A stretch of DNA of 64,000 nucleotides from Acanthaster planci (Eukaryota; Echinodermata; Asteroidea; Valvatida; Acanthasteridae), in contig NW_019091356.1 in the NCBI RefSeq assembly GCF_001949145.1, positions 64,001 to 128,000 on the forward strand, read 5' to 3'. The translations under genes and the position numbers were made by a program. Within the stretch, counting starts at the first letter, position 1. Each line of letters opens with the position of its first letter. Positions 1 through 14,500 of this stretch are shown piece by piece. Below the pieces are notes generated by a model. That model was given only the letters and a program-made list of their open reading frames with translations, was not told where the DNA came from and searched no databases.

Positions 1-3000
1 GGTGGTTGTTAATGAGCTAAAACTTTCTAATGTAAATTTATCAGACTTCTCAGTTTCCTGACCCTTTAAGTACATAAGCAATTATACCACGAAAATGACT
101 GCAATAGGGCTAATGCTGACATCCCGTGATTGCTTACCAAGTACAATGCATCGCCACACGAACCATTAGAGACACCTTAATCTTACTACGGCATGAACAC
201 ATTCCGTTGCTACAAAATACAAGACTTGTTTCCGCTCAGCTAAAAGTGTAACCAACCTTTATATATAGCGCCAGATACCACACAACGACACTTGGCACAA
301 TCCTTCAAAATTGAGACTTTCGCCTGAGACAAAGGAAGTCGAGATAAGCAAGATCGATGATGTTTTCACGCCCGAAGAGCTCATTTCTTTTCCATGTGCG
401 GAAGTTACCAATTGGAATAGCGAGGCGAATCCTTCCTTTCTTGTCAACGCCTCAGGGCGCCCCCGTGGTCCAGAAATTGCAGTGCGACGACCCCCTGGCC
501 CAGTTATAGACACAGCTTCCACCTACCCCCTTCAAAGACATTCAGGAAATGGAAGAAATTATTAGACTGTATGGTTTCGGCGAAATATGTCACCCTTGAT
601 AAAAAGTATACTATGATTATTTCCGTAAAGTTCCGTACGAATTATGAGAGTGGGATAAAGGCCGTCCATCACAGTGTACAAAGATGCAGGGAAACTCCAT
701 TACACAGAAAAGTAAAAGTGACTCTTTTTTTGTTTTATTTTTGTTTCTGCCGGGGGGCTTAAGTCGCATCTTTTATCGCTGATTTGCAGATTATTCATTA
801 AAAGGGCTTCGACCCATTGGACAGACATATTTATCAAATATATCTCTGTAACTACATCGCATTATGCAAAAAGTAAAAGATCATGCATTCTTTTCACTGA
901 ATTTAGTGTACTTTACATAGAAAAACGAATTGGTTTAGATGAATCAAGGCATATATAGTATGATTTGGTGGATGTACTGAGCCACCTCTAACACAAACTG
1001 GTCATTAACTGTTAGTCCAAAAGATCAGTTCAAGTTTCTTTTGCCGTCACATTCATCTTCAGGCGGGGAAACATAAATTTTTCTGTGAAACAGCAGAGAA
1101 TGGCCAATATAAGGATAAAGGGAGCAGTGAGACATTTCTTGTAATGAAAGATTCTCAAGAAGAGTACAAAAGCTTGAAAGCCTGAAGAAGTCTCCTGATG
1201 GCACTTGAGAGAGATTAAAAAGTTTAAGAAGTAGGATGTAAATCCACAAACAAAATCAAGTAGCACTAACGAAACCCCAAACTACAATCAAATTCATGTT
1301 GCATATGGGCTTTAATCAGATCTCACAGGTTGGTAACAGTTCACTGTAACAATATGTGTGTTGAAAACTCGAAAATATACAGTCAGATATTTGTTACAAA
1401 GATGGTGACTTGGTCAACCGAAACCCTAACTTATTCTTGGAGAACAGAGAGTCGCAGAGAAATCTAGAATCTCGTCAAGTCTAAACCCTACACATATAGG
1501 CCTACAGGAAAAGGGAAGGGGGGTATTATGGGGGCAAATGGCTAACCAAGAGGTGCACTGAACTTGGATGATGTAACGAATAGGAACTCAGTAAACCTCA
1601 GTTTCTAAACCTAACACCAATTAGGATACCAATCAGCTACGTCATGACATCTCTGATTAAGAGGTAAAACTAAGCTCTGAGAAACTACAGAACATGGAGG
1701 TTTATTTTTAAAAAGGAATATCCTTTAAGGATAGATTCTAGGAAAGAAGTGCGATTTAATGGAGTTATCCTCGAGAGGTCCAGATTACAAAGCTCTTATA
1801 AGATCTTCTTTTAAGAAATGTTCTGTCCTTTATTGATGAAAACATTTATTCAACCTGACCGCAGATTTCACACGACTGGGATTTAATAGACAGATAGCAC
1901 TAGCAGTTCTTTTCCAAACTTAGCTGACCCGTCAAAATGTGGCATGAAACTGTGACAACTCCCTCCATACACAGCAAATTTGTTCGGGTGCTTGTGATAT
2001 CATAATGCTTGACAGATCACTGCTGTCGGCGACTCGATCGACTCACAACCACCCTTCAACTTACGACTATTTGAAGCACGTAATCCAGGTCCTCTCAAGA
2101 CAGTGTTAGCATCTTACATGTAGTTTTCAACCTTAAAAAACGAGCACACAAAATGTTATGGGTACAGCCAATCATGTTTTTCTTGACAGTGGAATTGGAG
2201 ACTTTTGATGTGTGTCTACTAATTTCAGTAATTCTGAGAAGATGCAAGCGGAACGAACTAAATATTAATTATACTAGTATTTTCAGTATCCCATTCAAAA
2301 AAACTAATCTGAAACTATCAGTAATTGTGACTGACTTTACTTTATTGTAACGCAAACCCAGAGTGGCTTTGAATCCGCCAAACCAGTTTTCCATGCTACT
2401 TCCAAACACCACAACAACTCAATTACAGACCTGAGATGGATTTAGCCGACCGCTTGCAACACCGAATCGCTCAACCAGGCGGTAATCCAAAGTGCTATTT
2501 CATTACCCTTCTTTCAGCGATTTTCAAAAATAGACTTGGCCGTATGCTGGGGGAATGGCAATTGAATTCGTCATATTCCAGAGATCAACCGCACAAGGTG
2601 AAAGATTTGAACTTATTAATAAGTTCAAATGGAGGACCTAAATCAGACTACCACCTTCAATGAAAACGATATTGCAATAGCATGTGTTTCATACATTTAA
2701 AGGTGCTCCGTAGGACCAAGCTGTAGGGGCATTTAATATAGGCTGTGAATATCACAGGAAAATTTTAAGTTTCTAAACTGAATGCTTATATGCATCAGTG
2801 TCCCCGAAGCCAAAATTTGCATCGGATGTTACTGGGCAGTTACGGCAGTATGGCTACGATATAACTAACATTCTTTCCGCTTCTGAAGGAGGTCCTCGTG
2901 CTTAATTGACATCCTGATGGAAAAGAAAAACAATCGAACCACACGCATACCAAGAAGTTTATTTTCACCTCGTTGGCAGTCATATTACAGTTAATTAGAC

Positions 3001-6000
3001 AATGATTTACGATGTCCCACTTCAAGGGAAGAAAAATCACTTTTACCGCTAACCAGATCTGTGTTGATTAAAGTGATGATTTACAGCCCCATCAAAAATG
3101 TTGCTCATTATACAGCTATCCCCGGAGACAACTAGCCCAATCTGTTGTTGAATTTTGAAGCATGATGGATGAAACAATTTTTCTTCCACGTCATCTACTT
3201 GCGATGGCTGAGAGCGATGAGTAGAAAAACACATGTTAATACCCAGGAATCACAGAATCTATATCACTCATATCGTGAGTGGAAATGTAATTTTGCAATA
3301 AAATAAACTTTAAAAAAAAATATTGTCTTTGTCGGTCCCGACGAAGCTTTAACCGTATTTATGGAGCGTGATTTCCAACACATGCAGGTTTAGAAGTAGG
3401 CCTAGATATCATTCCCTTTTAAAAACTTTTATAAAGTAAATCAAAATAAAATGAAGGCCCTTCACCCTTGTTTAACTGCGTCTTGATAGTCGCCAATTAC
3501 ATCTCAGCATAATGCAATTATATTAGAAACATAGTAAGGAATATACGAGTTATATGGCTCGCAGAATGTAATCTTAACAAACTGAAAGCACATCTGGGAT
3601 GGGTCTAAGGCTGAGACGGCCAGCAGTCTGCCAAGCCAAACCTGGGACTAAACTCATTTGTCACGGCTGGCTGGCTCCCCTAGGCAAGTGATCACAGACC
3701 GTTGAATCGGAACGAGAACTATCCTAGGTCGGCTCCCCTCCCCAACCGACTCCGCAATCCAACTGAAGGCTAGAGTCATTTCGGCGACACGGTTCCGACG
3801 AACGGCTCGCTGTAGCCCCGTGGTTTGTTATTATAGGCTGTTAGCTCGTGTAAAGGTACGCTGGCATCCGTAAAAAGGACTCGAGATGGAATCATCGTAG
3901 AACCCCGACTGTACTTGGGGGAATTTAACCTGATAGTCTGCTTGCCAACCATTTATGAAAAATTCAGATTGAAGGGTCATTGCTTAATCCTCCAGCTAGC
4001 CTCACTAATGAGAAATATGACAAGCAGGGGACACTGGGGTGATGCAAGAGGCTGAAATGATTAATCTAAAGAGTACTAACTACTTTCTCTAAATATGCAA
4101 TTTCTAGGGCCGTTGGTCTATGAACAAATGTCAAAAGTGTGAGATGACGGGGAACGGGACAAAAACAGGCTATTAGATCTCCAACGTGCAATAGTTTTCA
4201 ATTTGTACTTGTGAACAAGATCGTGGCATTATTTGTGTTTACTTAACCAACAGCACCCTATTGTGGCTTTCTAAATGAGCCGGTACCGGTATATGAAAAT
4301 TATATGTGACCTACATGATTGAGAAATATTTTCGATCCGTAGCATTCTTTTGCAGTTGGCAAGAGATAAAATGAGAGGTTTTCAACAGAAAACAGGTATC
4401 CCAGAATCCTCGTAGGTGAAAGTTTGCCCACCTACCTTGCTTAAAAGTTGAAGGCAAAAGGTCAGGTGCTTCATCGCACACAGAGTGATAAAAAGTGAAA
4501 TAACTGGCTGTCAATACACGCATATGGCTTTCTGATAACTTATTTATGCCAACAATGTTGTTGTTAATAACCACAGTCGGTACTTCGCTCTCGTACAAAG
4601 ACCCACAGAAACCCATCTGGGCCTACTAATATCTCCCACCTGAACTACGTCTTTAGTCCACCGCGGATTGTGGAGGTGTTTCTCAACAATGCCCAGGGTA
4701 CACCTGTTAGACGCGTCTAGACCACGCGAAGTAACTTCCCCCACGGGGAAAGGTCAAGCCTAGCGTAAGAAGCATATTAAAGGAGGGCTTTACAATGACA
4801 CGATGTGCCAACACTTTTGAGTAGTGAACTGCTCTGAGGAGATGAGAGCTGTTTCTGATGTTCGTCATACCTGAAAATAGACTGCTAGGAATTACTTACA
4901 GACTGGAACATCTTGCATTGCATGAAATGAAGAATATTGAAAAAATCTGGTGCACTCTCGATCCGGGCAGGAACTTTCTAATTAAAGATTTTTTTTTTTA
5001 AATTGAACATGGTTTGTTTAAACGATTATTACTTCTACATAAAATAAGATCGTGAAGATAATGAGTTTACACTACGTGAATTACATAGCTATGCATAACC
5101 AATTATTTCAAGGTAAGTTGGAACGACATCGCTGTACTTAAAAACTTACTCGTGATTTTTCCTGGATTGGCTTACGTGATACTATTGTACAGACATCTAC
5201 TGACTAGGGGGTTGGGTCGACAGATAATGGGGCCGGGGTCAGTCTTTACGGAAATTTATGTGACATTTGTCATATTTTTATAGCCCACTTATGTTCAAAC
5301 CTCACAGTCACGACAACAACCATTATGAATATAAAACGTGACAGGCGGCACCTCGGCAGTTTTTACTTTTCCATATAAATGAAGCTGAAGCAATAGTTGT
5401 TTTAAAATAGATGAATACAAACTTATATAAAAATTGTTTGCAATCGGTGTCTTTAAGAAAAAAAAATATATGTCTATGCACTAAGGATCACGAACTTTAA
5501 GTGTCTAAACTACTTAACCAACTTGTTTGCCCGAAGTTATAAAATATCTTGAACAGTGAGGTACTTAAATGGTATATCCGTGAAGAACTTGGTACCTATT
5601 ATATGAATGAATTCAGGAGGATTTCCATGTTTCAAACTTGTGACAGTAATAACATCGGGTATACCTAAGCCTACATAATTATGGTTTCACGTGTATACCG
5701 CAGGAGCCGCGGAAAAATTATAATACAGCTAAAAAGTTGACACTTTGTTATTGAGGTCCCTTCCTTCCTCCATGTTGAGGCCGAGTACAATGACTTTGGT
5801 TATGGTTAGAAGGAATCCGCTCACCCACGACGGCTTCCATTTAGCGGCTTCATGCACTTAAGCCTATGTTAGTTAAGTTTCAGAAATTGCCAGGTAATTC
5901 GGACAGTCACACTCACCAAACGCTGCACAGAACTCGCGCAACTCAAAGCCTAGCAATTTGCAGGAGTGCTACGGCATGACTAACTTGGATTCGTCAGTGA

Positions 6001-9000
6001 TTTTGCCCCAAATCTCTAGACGCTAATAATTAATATAACTCCCACTGGTCTCGTAAGCTTGCCCCGTCAAAAGGTTGACAGTGTTCATGAATAAATGACC
6101 CCACAATGTAAATATGCATCACAATAAATCTTGTATCCTCAACCCTCTCCATCCTACTCTGTTGTGAACAGTATATGATACATAGCAACAGCTGCCTTTC
6201 TGGACTGGTCTTTTTAATACGAGAAAAAATATTACCCTATTATAATGGGCGTTGAGTGTGTTCAAATACAATACACTGTCACATTAAATAACACAACCGA
6301 CCTTGCTGAAACGCGCAATATCGCAGCGACGTCATTAACACCATAGACAGGTATATAACATCCTTTAACTAAATCCATAGATTCACTCCTCATTAAAAAT
6401 GCAAAACTAAAATTGCAAAATAAAGAACACGATTACTGAAAATAAGGCTGGACACTTTGATCGGGACAGTAGACGATATCCCATTTGGCAACGAGAAATA
6501 GCACACAGGCAACAACTGTGAATGCTTCAATCCATTACATTTGACAGTGCAGACTTCACTTGTATTCCCATTTCAAATGACCATCAAATGACCATTCAAA
6601 TGACCATCCTACTTAATGGAGATATGTAGACCTTGATATTTTCAAACTGTACACTCTGGGACGTATTTTGGTCTGTGCGGAAGCTGCATATCAAACATGC
6701 TTGGAGAAGGCCTAAGCTCAAAAGTGCAGAAAAATAGCAAAGATATCCCCCCAAGAAAAAAAACACACACAAAACAAAACCACTGCTACACCTCCACAGT
6801 GTGACTCCACTGTAATGTGATTTCAAACGAGGAATGCAATTTCAGACCGAGAGATATTTTCTTCAGCTTTCCCCTGTGATACTTGCATGTTGGTCTACTT
6901 TGACACAAAAAGTGAAACTGACACCATTGAGTACTGGCATGCCGCCTGAAGTCTGATCAGACAGCGCCCCCCACTGAGTGTGTAGAAACAACATAATTAG
7001 CTAAATTTTGGCGGCGTTCTTTTTGTAAAAGAGCCGCTCCGTTAAATTAGTTTCACCGGAGATCTTTGAGTGGTGCAAGGGTTTTATCCGAGTTAGGTTC
7101 GCGGATAAAATTGAGTTAACACGGTCGGACCCATTGGCCGTCACCTGCCTAGTTTTGATGGGGACGTTATTCGGGAGCAGATTAAATATGACGGCTGTAG
7201 TTACCATCGTGCTGTGACTGATACACGAATGAGTGCTATGATCAAAGTAGTTAAGAACGCTTTAATATTTGCTTGCCCAGGCTGTTACAACAAATGGGCT
7301 GAGTAAATGTGGTGAACAGGGACAAATTCCCTTGCCTCTTGAAAGTAGATTAGAATGCAAAACATTGAAACAAGCATCTCCCTTCGATAACTCCTTTCAA
7401 ATTTTCCTGAACCACACATTTACACCTGTATTTTACATGATCCAACATAAAAATATTCTCAACTGTCGGTCAAGGTCATCTTGTACCCCATTCTCGGACG
7501 GAGAGCGGAATGACAAAGAAATCGTAAAAGAAAATGGCACCAATGATTTTAGTACAGTTGCTCGCTGACAATAAAGCAGCAAGCACCCAACCACATTGTC
7601 ACAACAGGACTTTAACGTATGTATAACGCATGGCACCTTATTGAACTTAGCACTTTACACATAAGGCAATGAAATCCAACAGCAATCATGCAACCTATCA
7701 CCTCTGATTGAATTACATGTGTTTAATAACCTCAAGCACAATCAATGTGATGTGCGCGTGATTTAGACTGCGGTACTGGAATGTACGTTCCATAAATGTA
7801 TTACTGATGGGCCACTGTACCAAACAATTTGTACTACCGCCTATATGACATTTCTTCAGTTATTAAAGGTGGTATTTGGCTACACCATTGTTTAATCTTA
7901 AAAACGGGACTGCCAAAGTATCTTCAAAACAACAAAGCAGCCATACAGAGATTTGGATTGGTTTGTAATTTTTATGATGAAAGAGTTCACCACATGCGAA
8001 AACATCATTTCAGTATAACCCCCTACGATGGTGGTATGATCCGAAGGGCGACCAGCAATGTGCAACATGGTCGCCCCTTTTCGGGCTCAGTGGCGAAGCC
8101 TGTGGTTTTTTTTTAACAAAACCCGCCATTTCTAGACACTTAAAGGCAAAGTATAGGATTCGAATGTACTGTAATTTGTCAAAATTGGCGGATTTGACGG
8201 TTTGTGACTTACTTTGTATATAATTTCACTTTTTTATAGTTCATTTTTTTTAATTCACTGCTTGGAGAAGAATCGAGAAAAACGCTGTTCATTTTTAACA
8301 CTCAAAGCCCAGCTCGTGTAATTTGTCTCACAAAAATCCATGGGCCACAGGACGTTGATCTGCAGACCAATTATGGCCCTCAAAATACATTTTTCCCCAT
8401 GGCTTCACATAGAAGTAGTGGTTGGCAAATTTACCTGCATGTCTGTGTGTCCTTTTCAACAACGCAACGCCGAGAATTTGTCAAATAAACGTTTCATCGT
8501 TCAGTGAATTGACTGCAGTCACCAAAGTCACTGCACGACCACAATGTACACTGTACAGGTACAGTACACATGCACGACCGACCAAGTACATGTATGTTTT
8601 CATGTCTTTCAAAAACCGTCAACACACCGTCAGTGCCCATCATAAGCACTTCATAAATAAACAATGTGGTAACTATCCTTGCAATTTGGTCATAAAAGTT
8701 GTTGTGATTGGAAAAGCAGAAAGCTAAATGTCTCGACATTTGAGATTTTGTTCGAGAACAACCGGCTTCGCTGTGGAGCTCCGAAGGACCGGTCATCATC
8801 GATTTGGACCATATCATTATCTTAAAGGGTGGGACCGCGATGATATATTAACGTGAGGTAAACTTCCAAAGTTTCATAACGAAACTTTAATTTCAAACAA
8901 GCCCAAATTCTCTTTTAATGTGTTTGATACGGTCACATATATATTTTATTTGTTAACAATGAGTTTAGGCGTGCCGAAAGCGCGTTGGCAGTCTGTATAT

Positions 9001-11515
9001 TACCCGTTAATATAGACTCTGCCAACAGCTCAATGCTTTTTGCGCCCGTTAATGGTTGCGGTATATTTGAACGAATTGTATTTTCCAAAGATCGTCCGTC
9101 CGGACAATCTTTTTCGACAATGACAGCATTCCTGGCGGCAAGATTTTACAGTGTGTGACACTATTACGTACTTACTTACACTGAGATATTTCAAGACAAT
9201 ATTCGACAGTCCCGTTTTTGAGGTCTTGCAAATCCTATAAACAGCCTTTAAAAACGAGGAGTGTTTTGACCAATTTTTCTAGAAGCAGTAAACTAAAAAA
9301 ATAACACGTCAATGGAATGATACACAAAGAAATTAAACTCGAAAGCAGCCAAGTTTGAAAAATTATAGCGAATGCAAATGGTTTATACATGTACCAACTG
9401 TAAAAGGAAAATGTCTATAACTATACGAGGATGAAAAGAACTGTTGTGTCGTAAGGAAACTGTTGTAAGAGCTTTGGCGTATACGCTCCGATCACTTTTT
9501 TGGGAGCCTGCGGCAGAGATGACCAAAGAAACGCACCACCAACATTCGGACGTGTCTCATTTCGAATTGAGTGCTGTCCACTAATTTCAGCCCCATTGAA
9601 AACAGTGTACGATCGAAATTCTTAGAAGGCTCAATAACGTGCAAGCCAACATCCCTGAGATTTCTTGAACAAAAATTGAATTATTGTTCGGTCCTAAATC
9701 TTTCTATTTCTTTTCAATTCTGAGGGGTTTACCCCTGGATTTTTAAATTTCGCACACAAAAACCCACCCCCTAAAAGGGATAGTTCAAGTCTGCGTTCAG
9801 CCATTTCTCAAGTGGCAAGCCCTCAACTTTCTCGGTCACTTACAATTTTCAACCGTATTTTTTCAGTCATTCTGCTAAAAAATGAAAGCCCAAACACCCA
9901 TGAAGTTGATCGTGGCAAGAATTTACACAATCTCACCATTTGGGGGGCCAAACAGTCTCCTTTTTCAAAAGATACTGTGGGGGGCACTTTTAATGCTAAT
10001 GAGCTGGCCAGAAATTCTCACTTGAATTATATGACTGCAAACCGAAGAGTGCTCGCATCAGCAGGGTTCAAGACTTGCTTTAACCTTTTCAACCGAAATG
10101 GAATAATTGCACTACAGGGGGCGCTATTTTCATTTGGGTACTTTTGTGAAAGCAGGTCGCCCTGTACTTAAACAGTGTGACAGTTTAATGATCGCAGAAT
10201 AACCTACAGGGAGGTCTTGGACTCAGTAGGCGCCTAAATTAAGTGTTGAATTTTGGCGCCCTGCTTCAACCAGGTGCCTGACCCAAACACCATGAAAATA
10301 TTTCCTTAGCGATAACCATGTACTCTTTCATTGAGCTCTAAAACTAATCGCGTAGAACCAGTGGATTTACTTGTGGACAACTACAGGGTGAAAATTAGGT
10401 CTTTGATGCTACTTTAATAAAATGTTTCTTTGAATAGATCATTTTTTTCATCTTTGTTTTGTGCAAGGGGTGTCAATGAAAAGGCTCCACCACAGTGAGT
10501 GAAAGCAATGTACGTATACGCGTTCAGGATTCTTTGCAGTCGGCGAAGGAAAGACAGCCATTGCTTTATGAAATGTCTCTTTCAAATGCTCAAATAATAC
10601 TTGTATACAATAAGACTTTAAAAGATTGCAAGTTATAACGGGTGACTTTTCTTTTCTCAAAATTTTGCACACCCCTGATCATCATTTAACCTTCAAACTG
10701 TTTCAAAATAACATTACCCAATGCATCACTGGATAAGGTTATTCAACATTGGATAAGGCTATTTAACACTGGGCCTTAACGTGACTTTATCCAACGGAAT
10801 GTATATAATGTGTTTAAACATATGAAAAATATCTGATTATATATTATGTAATTTATGTTACGTGAAGACGAAAGGCATGGGCAGTCAAGATTTGTAAGAC
10901 ACTGCGATGCAGACGCCTTTAAGCATTTGTTTATTCTGTAAAGAAGACCTTTTTAAGTTACCTCAAACGAGAAAATTCTACGCACTTGAGTCTAAAATTA
11001 AAATTGTATGGAAATAATTTCCAAAAGCCATGAAATGGGATACAACTACATGTATTACCTTGCAAATTAGGGAAAATACCATTATTTGACTTTAATCCTA
11101 ACGTGGATTTGGTCTGAGATAAGTACTATTATGGTCTTCTTAAGTGTCATTAAAACTTAGTTTTATTCCCTCGGATGAAACTTTAATACAGCTGTGATTG
11201 AATATACTTGATGTATTTCAAAAGTGTGTTAACATTGCAAATTTAAACAGACATTTGAAGAGAACCTGTCAGTTTCCTAAAATACTGCTTCGAACCTTTG
11301 CACTGTTTCAACAATGTTTTTATATTTAACATTATCATCCATACGTAAAATTTCTGTCCAAGTAAAATTTGGTTCTTGTTTATCAAGGGGCAGAAGTCCA
11401 TCTGATTTTCCAGTGTTATCTAGCTAAACAGTATGCAGTCCATTAAACAACATTACCATCGTACTGCTTGCATTATATCACGCTGAAAGACAAAATCAAA
11501 GGTTGCTCTTTCTGG
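1..11515. other. Intergenic, no gene recognised
   Basis: Open frames here are short (the longest is 119 codons at 9812-10171), overlap on both strands, and resemble no family I know. No spliced pattern with conserved motifs was found. The stretch holds a GC-richer patch at about 3600-3880, short direct repeats (AAATGACCAT at 6576-6605 and a TGGATAAGG motif at 10729-10765), small hairpins (7082-7110, 8985-9025) and two GGGGGCGCT motifs (6961-6978, 10114-10126). Distal regulatory DNA or unrecognised transposon remains are both possible. Confidence 0.5.
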
Positions 11516-11525
11516 AATATAAAGG
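11516..11525 (+). promoter_or_regulatory. TATA-like box of the SDR gene
   Basis: AATATAAAGG lies 68 bp before the SDR start codon. If it is used, transcription would start near 11545-11550 and leave a 5' UTR of about 45 bases. The call rests on motif and position only. Confidence 0.35.
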
Positions 11526-11592
11526 AACAGAAGACCTCTGTAGGCCTACCTGGGAATCAATTATATTCGTACGTGCAAATTGAATTAACAGC

Positions 11593-14500
11593 ATGGCACC
11601 CATGGTTGTTCTTATTACAGGATGCTCCTCAGGAATGGGGTTAGCTGAGGCAGTGTATCTTGCTACTACGTCAAAGCATGACTTCAAGGTGAGTCTACAC
11701 ATAGTTTATGGGTACACAATTAAGATACAACGAGCAAACATTGAGTTAGTGTGTCGGTCTCAAACAACTAAGCTCTGAGACAAATACCCATTAACGATGT
11801 TTATCACTGAATGTTTACAAGGGCAAAACAATACTCAAGAATAGACTCAAGTACAAACAGGTAGTTCATCAGTGCATTATACACGCTTAATGAGTGGAGT
11901 GAAATGCAAGCAAGGTCAATGGTAGTCCATAACATTTATTTTACTTTTGACAACTTTTGGATTTTGCAAAGGTGTGGTGCTTATTAATACGGATATGAGA
12001 TGTTTAATTCTTAGGTTTATGCAACGGTGATTGATCTTGATCAGAGAGAGCACCTGGAAAGGGCTGCCGGAGACTCTCTCAATAAAAAGTTGTTCATCCG
12101 TAAACTTGATGTCACCAAAGAAGACACCATCACATCCGTGGTTGATGAGATAGTACGAGAAAACAAGAAGCTTGACGTTGTCGGTGAGAAATATAGGGTT
12201 GAGCTAATTTAATGAAGACGTGCCTCCTTTGACACGTACCGGGGAAGGACCAGGGTCTGAGGAAACTTTAAAATGGATGATACCATGCTGTCTCTTTCAC
12301 TCAAAGTTCACCGGAGCGGATCTACAATGTTTTACTGGGGTCGGAAAATTTGTGTTCGTGTTTGCGTTTGTTTCTGCATTCAATTGGGGACCCNNNNNNN
12401 NNNNNNNNNNNNNNNNNNNNNNNNNNNNNNNNNNNNNNNNNNNNNNNNNNNNNNNNNNNNNNNNNNNNNNNNNNNNNNNNNNNNNNNNNNNNNNNNNNNN
12501 NNNNNNNNNNNNNNNNNNNNGTTGCAGGCAAATACACACTTGAGTGGGTGGGTGACCGTGCAGGCGGGGCATACATAGTGTGGACCTCTGCACAGAGAAG
12601 TCCTCATACTGTAGGGTATGATGGCGTTGTGCGGACTCAAACACGTCCACACAATGTTTTCCCCTCTCTGAAAAACAGTTTTATAGGCATTTGGGGGTCA
12701 ATGTTATCCGTAGCAAAATGAACAGGAACAGTCCAGGAAATCATCATCAAAAATCCAGCTCGAAGGAGTTATCCTAGTTGGAGAAAATGGAGCATTTTTG
12801 TTAAGTTTCCTTAGCCACGCGGGAGAACAAAGGAATGTCCACACTTTGTATGTAAAACAGGTATATGTGTGTAGGCAGTCGTCGTTGTGAAGCCGTATTG
12901 AATCTCTGGTGTTTCCTTAACCGTACGCTCAAAATAAGACACCTAAATGGTTAATGCTTCCTAAGAGCTCTTTCAACCTTTAGACGTGGGTCCTAAAAGA
13001 GCATCTCTAAGGAAAACATGTTTTCTCTGATTTAATCTGTTCAAATAAATATGCATGCATCTAAATCAAACGCGGTGTCATTTGTCTTCAGAGTTCGCAG
13101 TGGACAAACCCTTATGCATGCCAACAATGGCTACGGGTACATGCATTGTTTGGTATGCATAAGAGTTCATCCACTACGAACACAGGGCGAGGGTTCGCCT
13201 CGCTTTGTCCGTTTCCTCCGAATGACGCAATCTACATTCAGAATTCGCATCTTGTCATGAACAGAAAAAAAACCTTTTTAGCTTGTTACAGTTGAGCTCT
13301 AAAAACAGATGAAACTGCTTTCGTTTCGGATGCTTCCATATTTATTTAAACAGAAAAAAATCAGAGAAAACATGTTTTTCTTAGAGGTGCTATTTAAATA
13401 CTTATTAAAAATTGAATGACTTTTAGGGGAAGGTTTGACCTCCTCAACCCGCGCCTGCTTAATTCATTTTGAAAATAAATTAAGGAACTATTAGTTAAAT
13501 TTAGACCTCTTAAGTTATGACACTTACCCGTTTGGAATATAATCTGTTCGCATTCAGTCGGAAGACACTGATTACTTTTCAATTTATATAAAAGTCATAC
13601 AAACTACCAAAAAAATATACCAGACCAACCTTCCTTGAACCGCCAGAAGGTATGATGTATATACATGTACGCTGAACAGGAACGTGTCGAGTGTCAAGGT
13701 TGCAGGCCCGTAAATTGGCCGAAACCTGCTTGCGCGGGCAACGTTACAATTTGTATGCACACTATTCTCTGAAAAATAATGCATTTTATGGCCCAAGAAC
13801 GTGAAGATTTGTAGAAAAGACAGGTTAAGGCGAGCAAAGAGAATACTAGCTTGTGTCTGAGTGAGATTTAGGAGAAATCGGTGCCTGAAAACGTTCTATA
13901 TTTCGAGAAGTGTAGGCATCGATATTTCAAAATGGCTAGGGGCTTCACGACTGCTTTTTAGGGGTGACCGTCCGTGGAAAAATATCTTTAAAAGTCATCG
14001 GTTAACCAATGGAAATTTGAAAAGAAAATTAATAATCATAAAATGGGCTTTAATTTGATGTGCATCTCGAACGCCTGAGAATCTTGGGATTATTTTTCCC
14101 GATTTTTTGAAGTTCGGGTATATATCACTGTCGGTTATGGAAGTTTATTTTACTGGCATGCAACCCCACCTGTTTTGAGGGCGAACGCCCTGAGTTCCAT
14201 TTCGAGTTTCTAAATAATGCTTACATGACAGCGCCCCCGTGTGGCGATAACTTTAATATGCAGTGCCCAGGCACGAGTACATTCTGTAAATCTTGTAATG
14301 AGTTGACTGTTTCAAGTTTTTCTCTTTCTGCATCCTTTTTACAAATGTTCAGTTAACAATGCTGGGATTTTAGATCAAATAGGCTTCTTCTTTAACAAGA
14401 CACGAAGCTCTGTTGATGACGCTCGTGCCATGATGGAAGTTAACGTGTTGGGACCAGCAAGAGTTATTCATGCTGTTTTGCCTACGATGAAGAAACAGAA

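Noticed and set aside
259-565. Overlapping opposite-strand open frames near the window start
   Set aside because: Both strands stay open for about 85 codons, but neither translation resembles a protein family; GC-rich sequence explains the lack of stops.
8155-8180. GGATTCGAAT resembling an inverted tRNA B box (tRNA-derived SINE)
   Set aside because: No matching A box at the right distance and no poly-A or tandem tail.
9812-10171. 119-codon plus-strand open frame
   Set aside because: No domain, low-complexity-free but unrecognisable, ends in a region with the GGGGGCGCT motif; looks like chance or repeat DNA.
12220-12721. Several open frames across the N gap in SDR intron 2
   Set aside because: They are open only because unknown bases contain no stop codons.
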